A DNA stretch of 64,000 bases, taken from the NCBI RefSeq assembly GCF_022376295.1, contig NZ_CP060140.1, positions 5,336,356 through 5,400,355 of the forward strand, read 5' to 3'. The translations under genes and the position numbers were made by a program. Origin of the DNA: Nodularia sphaerocarpa UHCC 0038. Its GTDB lineage: Bacteria > Cyanobacteriota > Cyanobacteriia > Cyanobacteriales > Nostocaceae. Shown here one piece after another: positions 35,168 to 43,300 of the stretch. Position 1 is the first letter of the stretch, and every line of letters starts with the position of its first letter. A model generated the notes under the pieces. The model saw only the letters and a list, made by a program, of their open reading frames with translations, did not search any database and had not been told where the DNA came from.

Positions 35168-36262
35168 TTAAGGGAATTTCCCGGCGGCAGTTAAGCCGAG
35201 TTTAGATAACAAGCGATCAATGTCAAAATGCTCAGTCATCAACTGGCGAATACACTGAACCTTAATTGGTTCGTGTACCCGGACTTGACTAAAAGTCCGC
35301 TCAATAATTTCCACAGTAGTGAGGGTATCCAAATCAACCGATAAAATGGGGATTTCTAGCTCTTCAGCACGGGTGAGAATAAAGGCGGGTGGTGGCAGTT
35401 GTCCAGTCAAAATCAGGCATTGTGTAGAACTTTCTAGGGCGGCTTGTTGAATTTCCACGCGATCGCCCCCTGTGACAACTGCCATATTTCGGCGTTTGCG
35501 GAAATACTTCACAGCCGAATTGACATTCATCGCCCCAATTGCCAAACTTTCCACCATCAAATCCAGGCGATCGCCGCGACAGAGAACCTCAGCATTTAAC
35601 TGGTTGACCAGTTGATCCACGCTGACACTGCGTAGCAAGTCACTTTCGGGCAATGTTGCTAATACGGGAATGCCTTGCTTTTCTAAAAACGGACATAATT
35701 GAGCGTCAACTATTTCTAATTGTTCGGTAGGGATATCATTAATCACAACACCCACCAAGCGATCGCCCATCAGCTGTTTAGCAGACAATAACGCATCAGC
35801 ACAAACCAGCGAATTATAACGACATACTAGTAGTATAGACGCGTCCAATGCTTGAGCCACCTGTAACAAAGACAAATCAAACAGATGACCTTGTGTCAAA
35901 TCACCAGGCCCCTCTAGCAACACCAAATCTCCTTGGGAAATTTGCAAATATTGCTGTTTTAACAGCAGCCGATAATCAATTTTGTCTTCCCCGCGCCAGC
36001 GTTTTTGGACATTAACCTCATCCAAAGCCAACATGGTGGCAGCAACACGGTTTTTCGGCAAGTTCAGACTATGGGCAATAAACTGGACATCTTCCTCAAC
36101 TACGGTTCCGCCAGATGCACTAAAACAAGTGCCTAGCGGTTTACTGTAGGCAATATCTAGTCCTTTTTGCTGTAGCTGATGAGACAAACCCAAAACTGTT
36201 GCAGATTTACCACTATAAATTTCGGTTGAGCCAATCAGCAAACATTTAGCAGATTTTGGCAC
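35168..36262 (-). CDS. BioD-like P-loop / DRTGG domain protein (phosphotransacetylase family annotation)
   Basis: The 364-residue protein has a BioD/DTBS-like P-loop domain (MPKSAKCLLIGSTEIYSGKS, LLLEGPGDLTQGHLFDLSLL, ILLVCRYNS) followed by a DRTGG domain (about 215-320) like the N-terminal part of bacterial phosphotransacetylase, but no acetyltransferase domain. Start is GTG 36262, with AGGAG seven bases upstream; a TTG at 36298 would add 12 residues. Function unknown; regulation of acetyl-phosphate metabolism has been suggested for such proteins only by name. Confidence 0.8.
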   Translation of the reverse strand: MPKSAKCLLIGSTEIYSGKSATVLGLSHQLQQKGLDIAYSKPLGTCFSASGGTVVEEDVQFIAHSLNLPKNRVAATMLALDEVNVQKRWRGEDKIDYRLLLKQQYLQISQGDLVLLEGPGDLTQGHLFDLSLLQVAQALDASILLVCRYNSLVCADALLSAKQLMGDRLVGVVINDIPTEQLEIVDAQLCPFLEKQGIPVLATLPESDLLRSVSVDQLVNQLNAEVLCRGDRLDLMVESLAIGAMNVNSAVKYFRKRRNMAVVTGGDRVEIQQAALESSTQCLILTGQLPPPAFILTRAEELEIPILSVDLDTLTTVEIIERTFSQVRVHEPIKVQCIRQLMTEHFDIDRLLSKLGLTAAGKFP

Positions 36263-36400
36263 AGATGCGCTCCTAATTGCAAAAGGAAGTAGAACCAAGC
36301 TAGGTGTTCTCTAATTTTAGTTGGTTCCGGCAATAGGCTGGGATGCTCCCAAGTGGAGTTTCCCTAAATGTACTTTTTTTAGGTATATATTGACTCTTAT

Positions 36401-36775
36401 TTATTCGTCTATACGCAAAACTTTGCGGTAAAAAGCTTGTGAAAAATCAGTCAAGCGAAAGCGCTTATAATTTTCCATAAGTTCAATTAAAAAACTCATA
36501 AATTCAAAACTTGCCATCATCACTTCATAACTAAGTTCAGCATTCCCCTCAAACTGTATCCGACAACGTGTTAAATCCGAAGGCAGGGTGGCAACATTCC
36601 AAGAAGCGACAAAGGGAATGCTCTCACCGCCTTCAATTTTGCGCTGTCCTTCCAAAATACCTTTTTGGTAAAGACTCAGGGCATAAGGTAAAAAATTACG
36701 CTTCGGACTCTGAACATAAGGTAAGTAAACGTTTGCTTGTTGTTGACTGGCTGGCTGGAGTTGCTCAATAGACAT
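36401..36775 (-). CDS. ebsA: probable type IV pilus biogenesis protein EbsA
   Basis: The 124-residue soluble protein starts MSIEQLQPASQQQANVYLPY and contains VQSPKRNFLPYALSLYQKGI, IPFVASWNVATLPSDLTRCR and a C-terminal FYRKVLRIDE. From memory this is the cyanobacterial EbsA family, required for type IV pilus assembly and biofilm self-suppression in Synechococcus. No pilus genes are adjacent, so the assignment rests on sequence resemblance alone. Confidence 0.62.
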   Translation of the reverse strand: MSIEQLQPASQQQANVYLPYVQSPKRNFLPYALSLYQKGILEGQRKIEGGESIPFVASWNVATLPSDLTRCRIQFEGNAELSYEVMMASFEFMSFLIELMENYKRFRLTDFSQAFYRKVLRIDE

Positions 36776-37269
36776 TTTTGAATATTCCTCAAATGGATAT
36801 TATGATGTGAATATTGTTCCCAAAAAATGTCTATTGCTCACAGTGACTTTTATTACTGCCCTTGGTGCAGTCTAATTTTGCCGGATGCTATCATTCATCC
36901 AGTCCCAGACACCAAAATTTTATCATCAGTTTCTCACCACAGCCAACTGCTGCTATCTCGCACTGAGTGAATATCTAGTCTAAGGTAGACATATATAGTA
37001 GAATACATATATGAGTGTTTACTAGAAAACAACCACTGTTAATTCAAGTTCAATGTCGATGTAGTAAACGTCACCTCATTCCAGTAACAAAGTTACTATA
37101 TCTCTAAAAAATAAAAGTATTCTGGAATTCATTAGTCACCTAAGAAAACCGGATAGAGGGGATTGTAGTTTTCCCAGTACGTGTAAAAGCGTACAAACTA
37201 ATACTCTGGATATTTGTCCATATTATCAGCAACTATAACAATACTACTGGTTTTTGAATCAAATAACCT
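36776..37269. other. intergenic region upstream of the GT2 glycosyltransferase
   Basis: 494 bp between divergent genes, AT-rich in its right part. It should contain both promoters. I find no gene and no member of the repeat families described elsewhere. Confidence 0.45.
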
Positions 37270-38679
37270 ATGCCAGCGAATTCCTGGCCCGAAGACGATT
37301 ATTACGACGAGCTTGACCAACTTAACTCCCTATTATCCGACCCATCGGCAGATGAGGAGGAATCAGTGGTAGAGGTAAATCCCATTTCTCTACCATCCCG
37401 GTTTCAAGGACGTAGACGCAAAGCCGCTCTGGTTTTGACTGTAGTTTGGAGCGGTACAATCGCTCTGCATTTAGCTTCTTGGGGTTCAATATTTATTCTA
37501 GGACTGACTACTCTCCTGGGATTTCACGCTTTAGTGGTGGTATTTGCTAGACCCCGCCGCTATAGCAAAGAAATGCAGGGAGATTTGCCCTCTGTATCTG
37601 TGTTAGTAGCAGCCAAAAATGAAGAAGCAGTTATTGGTAAATTAGTCAAGAATCTTTGTAATCTGGAATATCCAGATGGACAGTATGAAGTCTGGATTAT
37701 TGACGATAACAGCAGCGATAAGACACCGCAGTTATTAGCAGAACTAGCCCAAAAATATGACCAACTCAAGGTTCTCAGGCGCTCTCCACAAGCTAGTGGT
37801 GGCAAATCAGGAGCCTTGAATCAGGTATTGCCATTGACTAAGGGCGAAATTGTCGCAGTGTTTGATGCTGATGCTCAAGTAGTACCAGACTTACTGCTAC
37901 AGGTAGCACCTTTATTCCAACGAGAAAAGGTGGGGGCGGTGCAGGTGCGAAAAGCGATCGCCAACGCCAAAGAAAATTTTTGGACTTTGGGTCAAATGGC
38001 AGAAATGGCTTTAGATACCTGGTTTCAGCAGCAACGTGTTGCCATTGGTGGTATTGGCGAACTGCGCGGTAATGGTCAATTTGTCCGGCGTACAGCCTTA
38101 GACAGTTGTGGGGGATGGAATGAAGTCACCATCACCGATGATTTGGATATGACTTTGCGCCTACATCTTGACAAATGGGACATTGAGTGTACGATGTACC
38201 CGAATGTACAAGAAGAAGGTGTCACAAATGCGATCGCTCTTTGGCATCAGCGCAGTCGTTGGGCAGAAGGCGGCTATCAGCGCTATTTAGATTACTGGGA
38301 TCTAATTCTGAAAAACGGCATGGGTGTGCGAAAAACCTGGGATATGCTGATATTTATGCTGACTATGTATATCCTCCCCACAGCAGCCGTTCCAGATATA
38401 TTAATGGCGGTGGCTCGCCATCGTCTACCAATTTTAGGACCGGTAACTACACTATCAATCGGTATGTCTGTTATAGGGATGTTTGCCGGACTTAAGCGCA
38501 TACGCCAAGATCAGGAATTTAATATTTCTACATTTTTTCTGTTACTGTTACAAACCCTGCGTGGCTCTTTGTATATGTTGCACTGGTTGGTAGTCATGAG
38601 TAGTACCACTGCTCGGATGTCCGTCCGACCAAAGCGCCTGAAATGGATTAAAACAGTGCATTCAGGAAGCGGCGACTAA
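37270..38679 (+). CDS. GT2 glycosyltransferase, probable monoglucosyldiacylglycerol synthase
   Basis: The 469-residue membrane protein has an acidic N-terminus, two membrane helices (about 50-90), a GT2 catalytic domain with VSVLVAAKNEEAVIGKLVKN, VWIIDDNSSD, VAVFDADAQV (DxD), ITDDLDMTLRL and QRSRWAEGG (QxxRW), then three further helices (340-440). The start MPANSWPEDDYYDELDQLNS and overall layout match the cyanobacterial protein that makes monoglucosyldiacylglycerol, first step of galactolipid synthesis (Sll1377 in Synechocystis); other processive GT2 enzymes are possible. Confidence 0.78.
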   Translation: MPANSWPEDDYYDELDQLNSLLSDPSADEEESVVEVNPISLPSRFQGRRRKAALVLTVVWSGTIALHLASWGSIFILGLTTLLGFHALVVVFARPRRYSKEMQGDLPSVSVLVAAKNEEAVIGKLVKNLCNLEYPDGQYEVWIIDDNSSDKTPQLLAELAQKYDQLKVLRRSPQASGGKSGALNQVLPLTKGEIVAVFDADAQVVPDLLLQVAPLFQREKVGAVQVRKAIANAKENFWTLGQMAEMALDTWFQQQRVAIGGIGELRGNGQFVRRTALDSCGGWNEVTITDDLDMTLRLHLDKWDIECTMYPNVQEEGVTNAIALWHQRSRWAEGGYQRYLDYWDLILKNGMGVRKTWDMLIFMLTMYILPTAAVPDILMAVARHRLPILGPVTTLSIGMSVIGMFAGLKRIRQDQEFNISTFFLLLLQTLRGSLYMLHWLVVMSSTTARMSVRPKRLKWIKTVHSGSGD

Positions 38680-38686
38680 TAAAATT

Positions 38687-38842
38687 AGCCCTGGCGACTA
38701 GAAGTCGCGGCTATACAAACAAAACCCGCACTATGGCTAACGCCACGCTACGCTAACGACAAGCTCAGTGACCACCTGCGCGGGTTAAAGACCAGTCCAC
38801 GCAGGTGGACTTTGCTTGTGTAGTAGCGACTTCTAGTCGCCC
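38687..38842. repeat. GCGACTAGAAGTCGC inverted-repeat element, copy 1
   Basis: GGCGACTAGAAGTCGC (38693-38708) pairs exactly with GCGACTTCTAGTCGCC (38826-38841). Inside are CCGCAC...GCGCGGGTTAAAG and a second palindrome CCACGCAGGTGG. Copies at 47015-47163 and 51912-52036, and a fragment at 54297-54332, share the internal order GGCTATACAA ... GCGGGTT ... TTGTGTAGTAGCGA. Confidence 0.88.
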
Positions 38843-38910
38843 TATACTTTTCTTAAAATCTTAAAATCCAAAGTTCAGAAATTATTCTAAATTTTGGATT
38901 TTTTTATTAA

Positions 38911-41900
38911 TCAATCATCATCAATTTCTGGTTCATCCAAGCCCTCAGGTGTAGCCATAGATTCAGGCGAATCTATTCCATCGTCTGTAAAGCGGATAAC
39001 CTGACCATTGAAGAAATCCGCTAGACGCTTGGCGGCGATCGCCACTTCATCAGTTTCCCATTCAGCTGGGGGTGTTGGCGTTGGTCGTGGGGGTAAGGTT
39101 TGCACCCTACCTGCACCCGTCGTTGATTCGGTTTTTGCTGGTGTTATTACTGGTGCTGGTGCTGGTGCTGGTGCTGGTGTTGGTGTAGCTGGAGCCGCCG
39201 GTGCTAAAGATTGAATTTGCTGATTGTAGTTGGGTGCTGGTGGTTGCTGAACGGGAGTAAAATTTTGTGGTGGAGGATTTGTTCTGCTGGAGTTAGGAGT
39301 AGAAGAAGTTGCTTTTTCCAGATAAACCTGGATTTCGCGCTGGAAAATCTGTTGGAAAGCAGCCTTAATCACCGGCAGATCAGATTTAAGTGTGTCTAAC
39401 CAAGCGCCTTTGACAGCAATACGAGCTACGTTCCCGTTAAACTCTGTAATCTGGCACATTTGACCGAGTAAAGCTTGCCGAGAAGGCATCTGAATATTCA
39501 CACGCACCTGTTGCCAAACTTGAGTTAAGTCATACTCTGATTGTGTAATAACTTCCTGTGGAGATGCAGGTTCACTATTTGCAGGTGCTGGTGCTTGAGT
39601 TTGAGGTGACGGTGTGATTGGTTCGGAATGAACGGTGGGATTTTGATTTATGGGCTGAGGTGGTGAAGAAGCGACTGGGTTAACGGTGGGATTTTGATTT
39701 ATGGGCTGAGGTGGTGAAGAAACGACTGGGTTAACGGTGGGATTTTGATTTATGGGCTGAGGTGGTGAAGAAGCGACTGGGTAATAATTTGGAGCTACAG
39801 CAGGCGCATTTACTCGCGGAGATGTATTTACAGCTTGGGTTTGAACATTTGCACTTGGCAATAATCCCAGTAATGTCACTTCTAACCACAAACGGGGTTG
39901 GGTGGTATTTTTAATCTGCACTTCAGATGTGCGTAGGTGTTGCTGTCCCCGCAAAATTGTACTCATGTCGAATTTTTGGGACAATTCTACTAACGCTATC
40001 CAGGTTTGCTGGGTACAAGTAACTAAATCCTGGCGATTAGATGCTGTTTGTGCTATGAGTAAATCTCGGTATAAGGCGGCGAGATTTTGCAGAATAATTA
40101 GCGGTTCTCGTCCACTATCGAGGATTTTACGGCTACAATCTAAAACTGCTTCTGGATGATTTTGAGCGATCGCCTTCAATAAAGCAATTAAGTCTTGTTC
40201 ACTCACTGAACCCACCAAATCCCAAACTTTGTCAGGTGTGACTTCACCCACAGTCAAAGCTAATTGATCCAGTAGACTTTCTGCATCTCGCAATCCTCCC
40301 TGAGCAATTTGACCGATTAAGGTGACAGCACCAGGAGCTATATTAATACTTTCTTTAGAGGCGATCGCACTTAAATGCTGAACCATCGCCTCCAACTGAA
40401 TCCTTCTAAAATCAAATCTTTGACAGCGTGAAATAATCGTTGGCAAGACTCGCTGCGGGTCTGTTGTGGCTAAAACAAAAACTACGTGTTTCGGTGGTTC
40501 TTCTAATGTTTTTAATAACGCATTGAATGCCGCCGTACTGAGCATATGGCAATTATGCACCAAAAGCCCATTTGCCACAAAGTTGTGATTATCTGCCACT
40601 TCAATGTCATAGACTCGTTCAACTCCAGCGAGGTGAACAGATTCGACTGTCTCCAAACTTGTAATCCATTGAGGGGATTGAATATTGTTTGAGGTCTGCC
40701 AACCACTGTCTACTGGTTCTTGCCCCCATCCAGATATAGTAGTATTTCTGTCCTGTACTACTTCTGGTGTAAGACTTACTGGCGGCTGGGTATCCCATTG
40801 AGGTAAGCCAAGTAGCAATGAGTTGATTTTCTGTGACAGAGAATCCTTCAGTATGCAATTGAATCTGTGGACTGCCTTGTGGAGTAAGGCTGAGTGATCC
40901 ATCATCGCAAAACCACCAAGCCAGTCCCTCTGGGGTAATTCGATTGAGCCAGTCCATAGAGACAAGTTTTTTATCCCCATTTGGTTTGACAATTTCAAAG
41001 ACACCTTTGAGTTGGGGATGACAAACGGTGTTGCAGGTAACTGAGGTGTTTCCGTACCCTTTGTTAATTGCAATTCGCAGTTGTGGACGTAATTCTTGAA
41101 GGCGCTTGGCTTTGTATTCCAACCATTCTTGCTGCTTTTCTGCGTGTGTCCAGCACAATCTGGGGAATCGGCTGTATTTATTAGGGTAAGAGATGGAGCC
41201 GTCTCCCAGTAAGGTTCCATAGATAAGTCCAAGGGCATCTGGTTGTAAAACCGCAGCATTGGCAAGGAACTTTTCTGTTCTGAGTTCCCAATTTCCGTGT
41301 CCTTTTTTGTATGGATGTCTTTTCCAGTGAGACTGGATGCTGCCAATTCCCCTACCTTTTTTTTGTAAAAATGTGGGGATATTAAGCTTTTCGCCACACC
41401 CGCAAGCACAGAAAGGTCTAAATAATTCAGCTTGTTGAAGAATAGATTCCAGGTTGTAAGATTTTTGCCCGGATGTATTGCCTTTAAATTGGTGTCCGCT
41501 AACGAATCGCCGGATGCGTCCATCGACACCAAATTTATAAATGAGGATACCGCACCCACATTCACAGGAGATAGTATCTTCACTCCTTCTTTTACGTCTT
41601 TTGCTGGTATCCATCCCTGATCTGTCCTGATTAAATGATTACCCGTACATCTAATTTCTCGGTTATTCGTCTTGATGACCAGCGTTTGACGTTCTCCTTG
41701 GTCTAACCACCTGACAACTTGCTTGAATTGCCACTCGCCTGATGAATCGTTGTAACTCATCACCTTCTTGCCGTTGATACTAGGATCATCAATTCTGACG
41801 AGTCCTTGATCAGTTAAAACCAGAGAATCTCCAGTCAGACATTCATCGACCACATAAACCTTGTAGCGACACTGCACAGGGGCAAACTGCGCCTTTTCAA

Positions 41901-42228
41901 TCAACTCGCGGATATTATCTACACCAGTGTTACTAGCAGCATCAATTTCTATCACATCGAGAGAGTAGCCCTTAGTAATGCCTTGACAAACATCACATAC
42001 TCCACAGGGTTCAGCAGTGGGTTGGTCACTGTTGAGACAATTTAAAGATTTAGCGAGAATCCGGGCGCTAGAAGTCTTTCCCGTCCCTCTGGGGCCTGTG
42101 AATAAATAGGCAGGGGCAATTTTAGCAGTGCGAATCGCGTTGGTGAGGGTAGTAGCGATCGCCTCTTGTCCCACCAGTTCAGCAAAACTCTTTGGGCGAT
42201 ACTTATGGTGGAGGGGTTCGTAAGACAT
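38911..42228 (-). CDS. dnaX: DNA polymerase III gamma/tau subunit with intein
   Basis: The 1105-residue precursor consists of an N-extein (1-129), an intein (130-559) and a C-extein (560-1105); spliced DnaX would be 675 residues. The clamp-loader ATPase has Walker A GPRGTGKTSSAR, the zinc module with Cys64, Cys75, Cys78 and Cys81, and, after splicing, Walker B VVDECHMLS, then LATTDPQRVLPTIISRCQ and the sensor-2 region. The C-terminal third has a linker with three copies of SSPPQPINQNPTVNPV and Ala-Pro runs, then domain V-like sequence. Essential gene, so splicing must work. Divergent from 42399. Confidence 0.95.
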   Translation of the reverse strand: MSYEPLHHKYRPKSFAELVGQEAIATTLTNAIRTAKIAPAYLFTGPRGTGKTSSARILAKSLNCLNSDQPTAEPCGVCDVCQGITKGYSLDVIEIDAASNTGVDNIRELIEKAQFAPVQCRYKVYVVDECLTGDSLVLTDQGLVRIDDPSINGKKVMSYNDSSGEWQFKQVVRWLDQGERQTLVIKTNNREIRCTGNHLIRTDQGWIPAKDVKEGVKILSPVNVGAVSSFINLVSMDASGDSLADTNLKAIHPGKNLTTWNLFFNKLNYLDLSVLAGVAKSLISPHFYKKKVGELAASSLTGKDIHTKKDTEIGNSEQKSSLPMLRFYNQMPLDLSMEPYWETAPSLTLINTADSPDCAGHTQKSSKNGWNTKPSAFKNYVHNCELQLTKGTETPQLPATPFVIPNSKVSLKLSNQMGIKNLSLWTGSIELPQRDWLGGFAMMDHSALLHKAVHRFNCILKDSLSQKINSLLLGLPQWDTQPPVSLTPEVVQDRNTTISGWGQEPVDSGWQTSNNIQSPQWITSLETVESVHLAGVERVYDIEVADNHNFVANGLLVHNCHMLSTAAFNALLKTLEEPPKHVVFVLATTDPQRVLPTIISRCQRFDFRRIQLEAMVQHLSAIASKESINIAPGAVTLIGQIAQGGLRDAESLLDQLALTVGEVTPDKVWDLVGSVSEQDLIALLKAIAQNHPEAVLDCSRKILDSGREPLIILQNLAALYRDLLIAQTASNRQDLVTCTQQTWIALVELSQKFDMSTILRGQQHLRTSEVQIKNTTQPRLWLEVTLLGLLPSANVQTQAVNTSPRVNAPAVAPNYYPVASSPPQPINQNPTVNPVVSSPPQPINQNPTVNPVASSPPQPINQNPTVHSEPITPSPQTQAPAPANSEPASPQEVITQSEYDLTQVWQQVRVNIQMPSRQALLGQMCQITEFNGNVARIAVKGAWLDTLKSDLPVIKAAFQQIFQREIQVYLEKATSSTPNSSRTNPPPQNFTPVQQPPAPNYNQQIQSLAPAAPATPTPAPAPAPAPVITPAKTESTTGAGRVQTLPPRPTPTPPAEWETDEVAIAAKRLADFFNGQVIRFTDDGIDSPESMATPEGLDEPEIDDD
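39624..39780 (-). repeat. tandem repeats in the DnaX linker
   Basis: Three near-identical copies of a 48-bp unit encode SSPPQPINQNPTVNPV-type sequence in the proline-rich linker of tau. Copy number probably varies between strains by slippage. An Ala-Pro alternating run encoded at about 39145-39185 is a second low-complexity tract. Confidence 0.8.
40552..41841 (-). other. DnaX intein (430 residues)
   Basis: The intein begins with Cys130 (CLTGDSLVLTDQGLVRI, block A), has block B at GNHLIRTDQGWIPAKDV, and ends RVYDIEVADNHNFVANGLLV then HN (blocks F and G) before extein Cys560. Terminal Asn559 and the His-Asn pair fit standard splicing with Cys at both junctions. It is inserted in VVDE^CHML of Walker B. 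In its own frame, residues 221-528 show no LAGLIDADG motif and look non-domain-like; this is the region that encodes the endonuclease in another frame. A DnaX intein is known from Synechocystis. Confidence 0.93.
40619..41614 (-). CDS. LAGLIDADG homing endonuclease nested in the intein, different frame
   Basis: A 331-residue ORF on the same strand as dnaX but in the -1 frame relative to the intein, wholly inside intein codons 206-536. Motif 1 is LGLIYGTLLGDGSIS (128-142) and motif 2 is EGLAWWFCDDGSLS (229-242), about 100 residues apart as in two-motif enzymes. The N-terminus has two Cys-rich modules, CECGCG...RRFVSGHQFKGN (17-46) and CACGCGEKL...KRHPYKKGH (69-106). In-frame stop TAA lies just upstream, so expression needs either initiation at ATG 41614 (only weak ATCAGGG before it) or a -1 ribosomal shift. 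Cleavage activity is inferred. Confidence 0.85.
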   Translation of the reverse strand: MDTSKRRKRRSEDTISCECGCGILIYKFGVDGRIRRFVSGHQFKGNTSGQKSYNLESILQQAELFRPFCACGCGEKLNIPTFLQKKGRGIGSIQSHWKRHPYKKGHGNWELRTEKFLANAAVLQPDALGLIYGTLLGDGSISYPNKYSRFPRLCWTHAEKQQEWLEYKAKRLQELRPQLRIAINKGYGNTSVTCNTVCHPQLKGVFEIVKPNGDKKLVSMDWLNRITPEGLAWWFCDDGSLSLTPQGSPQIQLHTEGFSVTENQLIATWLTSMGYPAASKSYTRSSTGQKYYYIWMGARTSRQWLADLKQYSIPSMDYKFGDSRICSPRWS

Positions 42229-42398
42229 GGATGGAAGACTTCAGTGCCTTTAAACTTTGGTTAGCAGCACCCAGTCGAGTTTGGGATGCAACTATTTTAA
42301 ACTTTTGTACATCGGTTGTGTATGTGTCATATCTTAGAACAAACACGAGATTTCCAGTCTACACATTTTAGTCAACAATACTCAATGGTGCAAAACAA

Positions 42399-43082
42399 AT
42401 GCTCAGGCGGCTAATTCAATGGATCAAAGGTCTTTTTCGCAGCTTGTTTGCAGGGCAAAAAACTTTCTCCAATGTGGGGGATAATATGCCAGACAAACCA
42501 GCACCACCCCTAACAGATACTGACTTAGAATTTCTCTTCAACGAACTGATAGAAGGCGTGCATCAAGCCAGAGGAAAAGATTGGGCGCAAAAGTGGTTAC
42601 ATAATATTGAACATCGGGTCTCTACTGAACGCTGGGTAGAATGGTTACAGCGCTTTGGCGAAAGATTGCTCGCATCACCTACACCTAACAATGAATTAGC
42701 CGCTCGCTTAGTGCAACTCGGTGATCTGGGCGTTGGTAAAGTGGGAAATGTTGCCTATGAAATTGGAATGCAGTTGTTGACACGCTTGAACAGCGAACCC
42801 ATCTGGGAATATGACGGGCCAGATGCAGTCAACACAACTGTACCCTCCCCAAATAATTCCCCAGTAGAAGAGTCAGTCAGTCAATCAGAAAATTTGCCCA
42901 CCGAAGGAGCCACCCAAACTGTGACTCTAGATGATCTGTTTATCATGTTGCAGCAGGATCAGAATTTACGCCAGCAAATTGCCCAGCAATTGGCCATAGA
43001 GACAGATGATCCAGAACTGATAATCCAGGAACTAATCAATCAATATCATGCTCCCAGTCAATCAAATACAGATCAGACTTAA
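42399..43082 (+). CDS. hypothetical protein sharing the N-terminal domain of the TPR-CHAT protein
   Basis: The 227-residue protein starts MLRRLIQWIKGLFRSLFAGQ (amphipathic, basic) and has a domain at about 40-125 (LTDTDLEFLFNELIEGVHQA, RGKDWAQKWLHNIEHRVSTE, LGDLGVGKVGNVAYEIG). The same domain opens the next gene (43301) with about half the residues identical by eye, so the two are tandem paralogues for this part. A Ser/Pro linker and a short acidic helical C-terminal part follow. No known domain recognised. Divergent from dnaX. Confidence 0.75.
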   Translation: MLRRLIQWIKGLFRSLFAGQKTFSNVGDNMPDKPAPPLTDTDLEFLFNELIEGVHQARGKDWAQKWLHNIEHRVSTERWVEWLQRFGERLLASPTPNNELAARLVQLGDLGVGKVGNVAYEIGMQLLTRLNSEPIWEYDGPDAVNTTVPSPNNSPVEESVSQSENLPTEGATQTVTLDDLFIMLQQDQNLRQQIAQQLAIETDDPELIIQELINQYHAPSQSNTDQT

Positions 43083-43300
43083 GCAGGCATTATTGAGCAA
43101 TGGGGAGATGAGGGGGGAACAAGCCTGATCCCTGTCTCTTCCCAGTCCCCAATCTGATAATAAAAAAGTTTTGGCTATTGTCTGATCACCAGATGACCAA
43201 AAAACAATTTAATTTACGTGAATTTTAGGTAATAAATGATTTTTTTAAGACAACGATCGCTACAATAATCAAGGAGAGACAAAATCCAAGAGTATGGCAG

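Noticed and set aside
40512..40706. 64-codon frame at the intein C-terminal region
   Set aside because: It is a third-frame shadow of dnaX and the nested endonuclease with no motif of its own.
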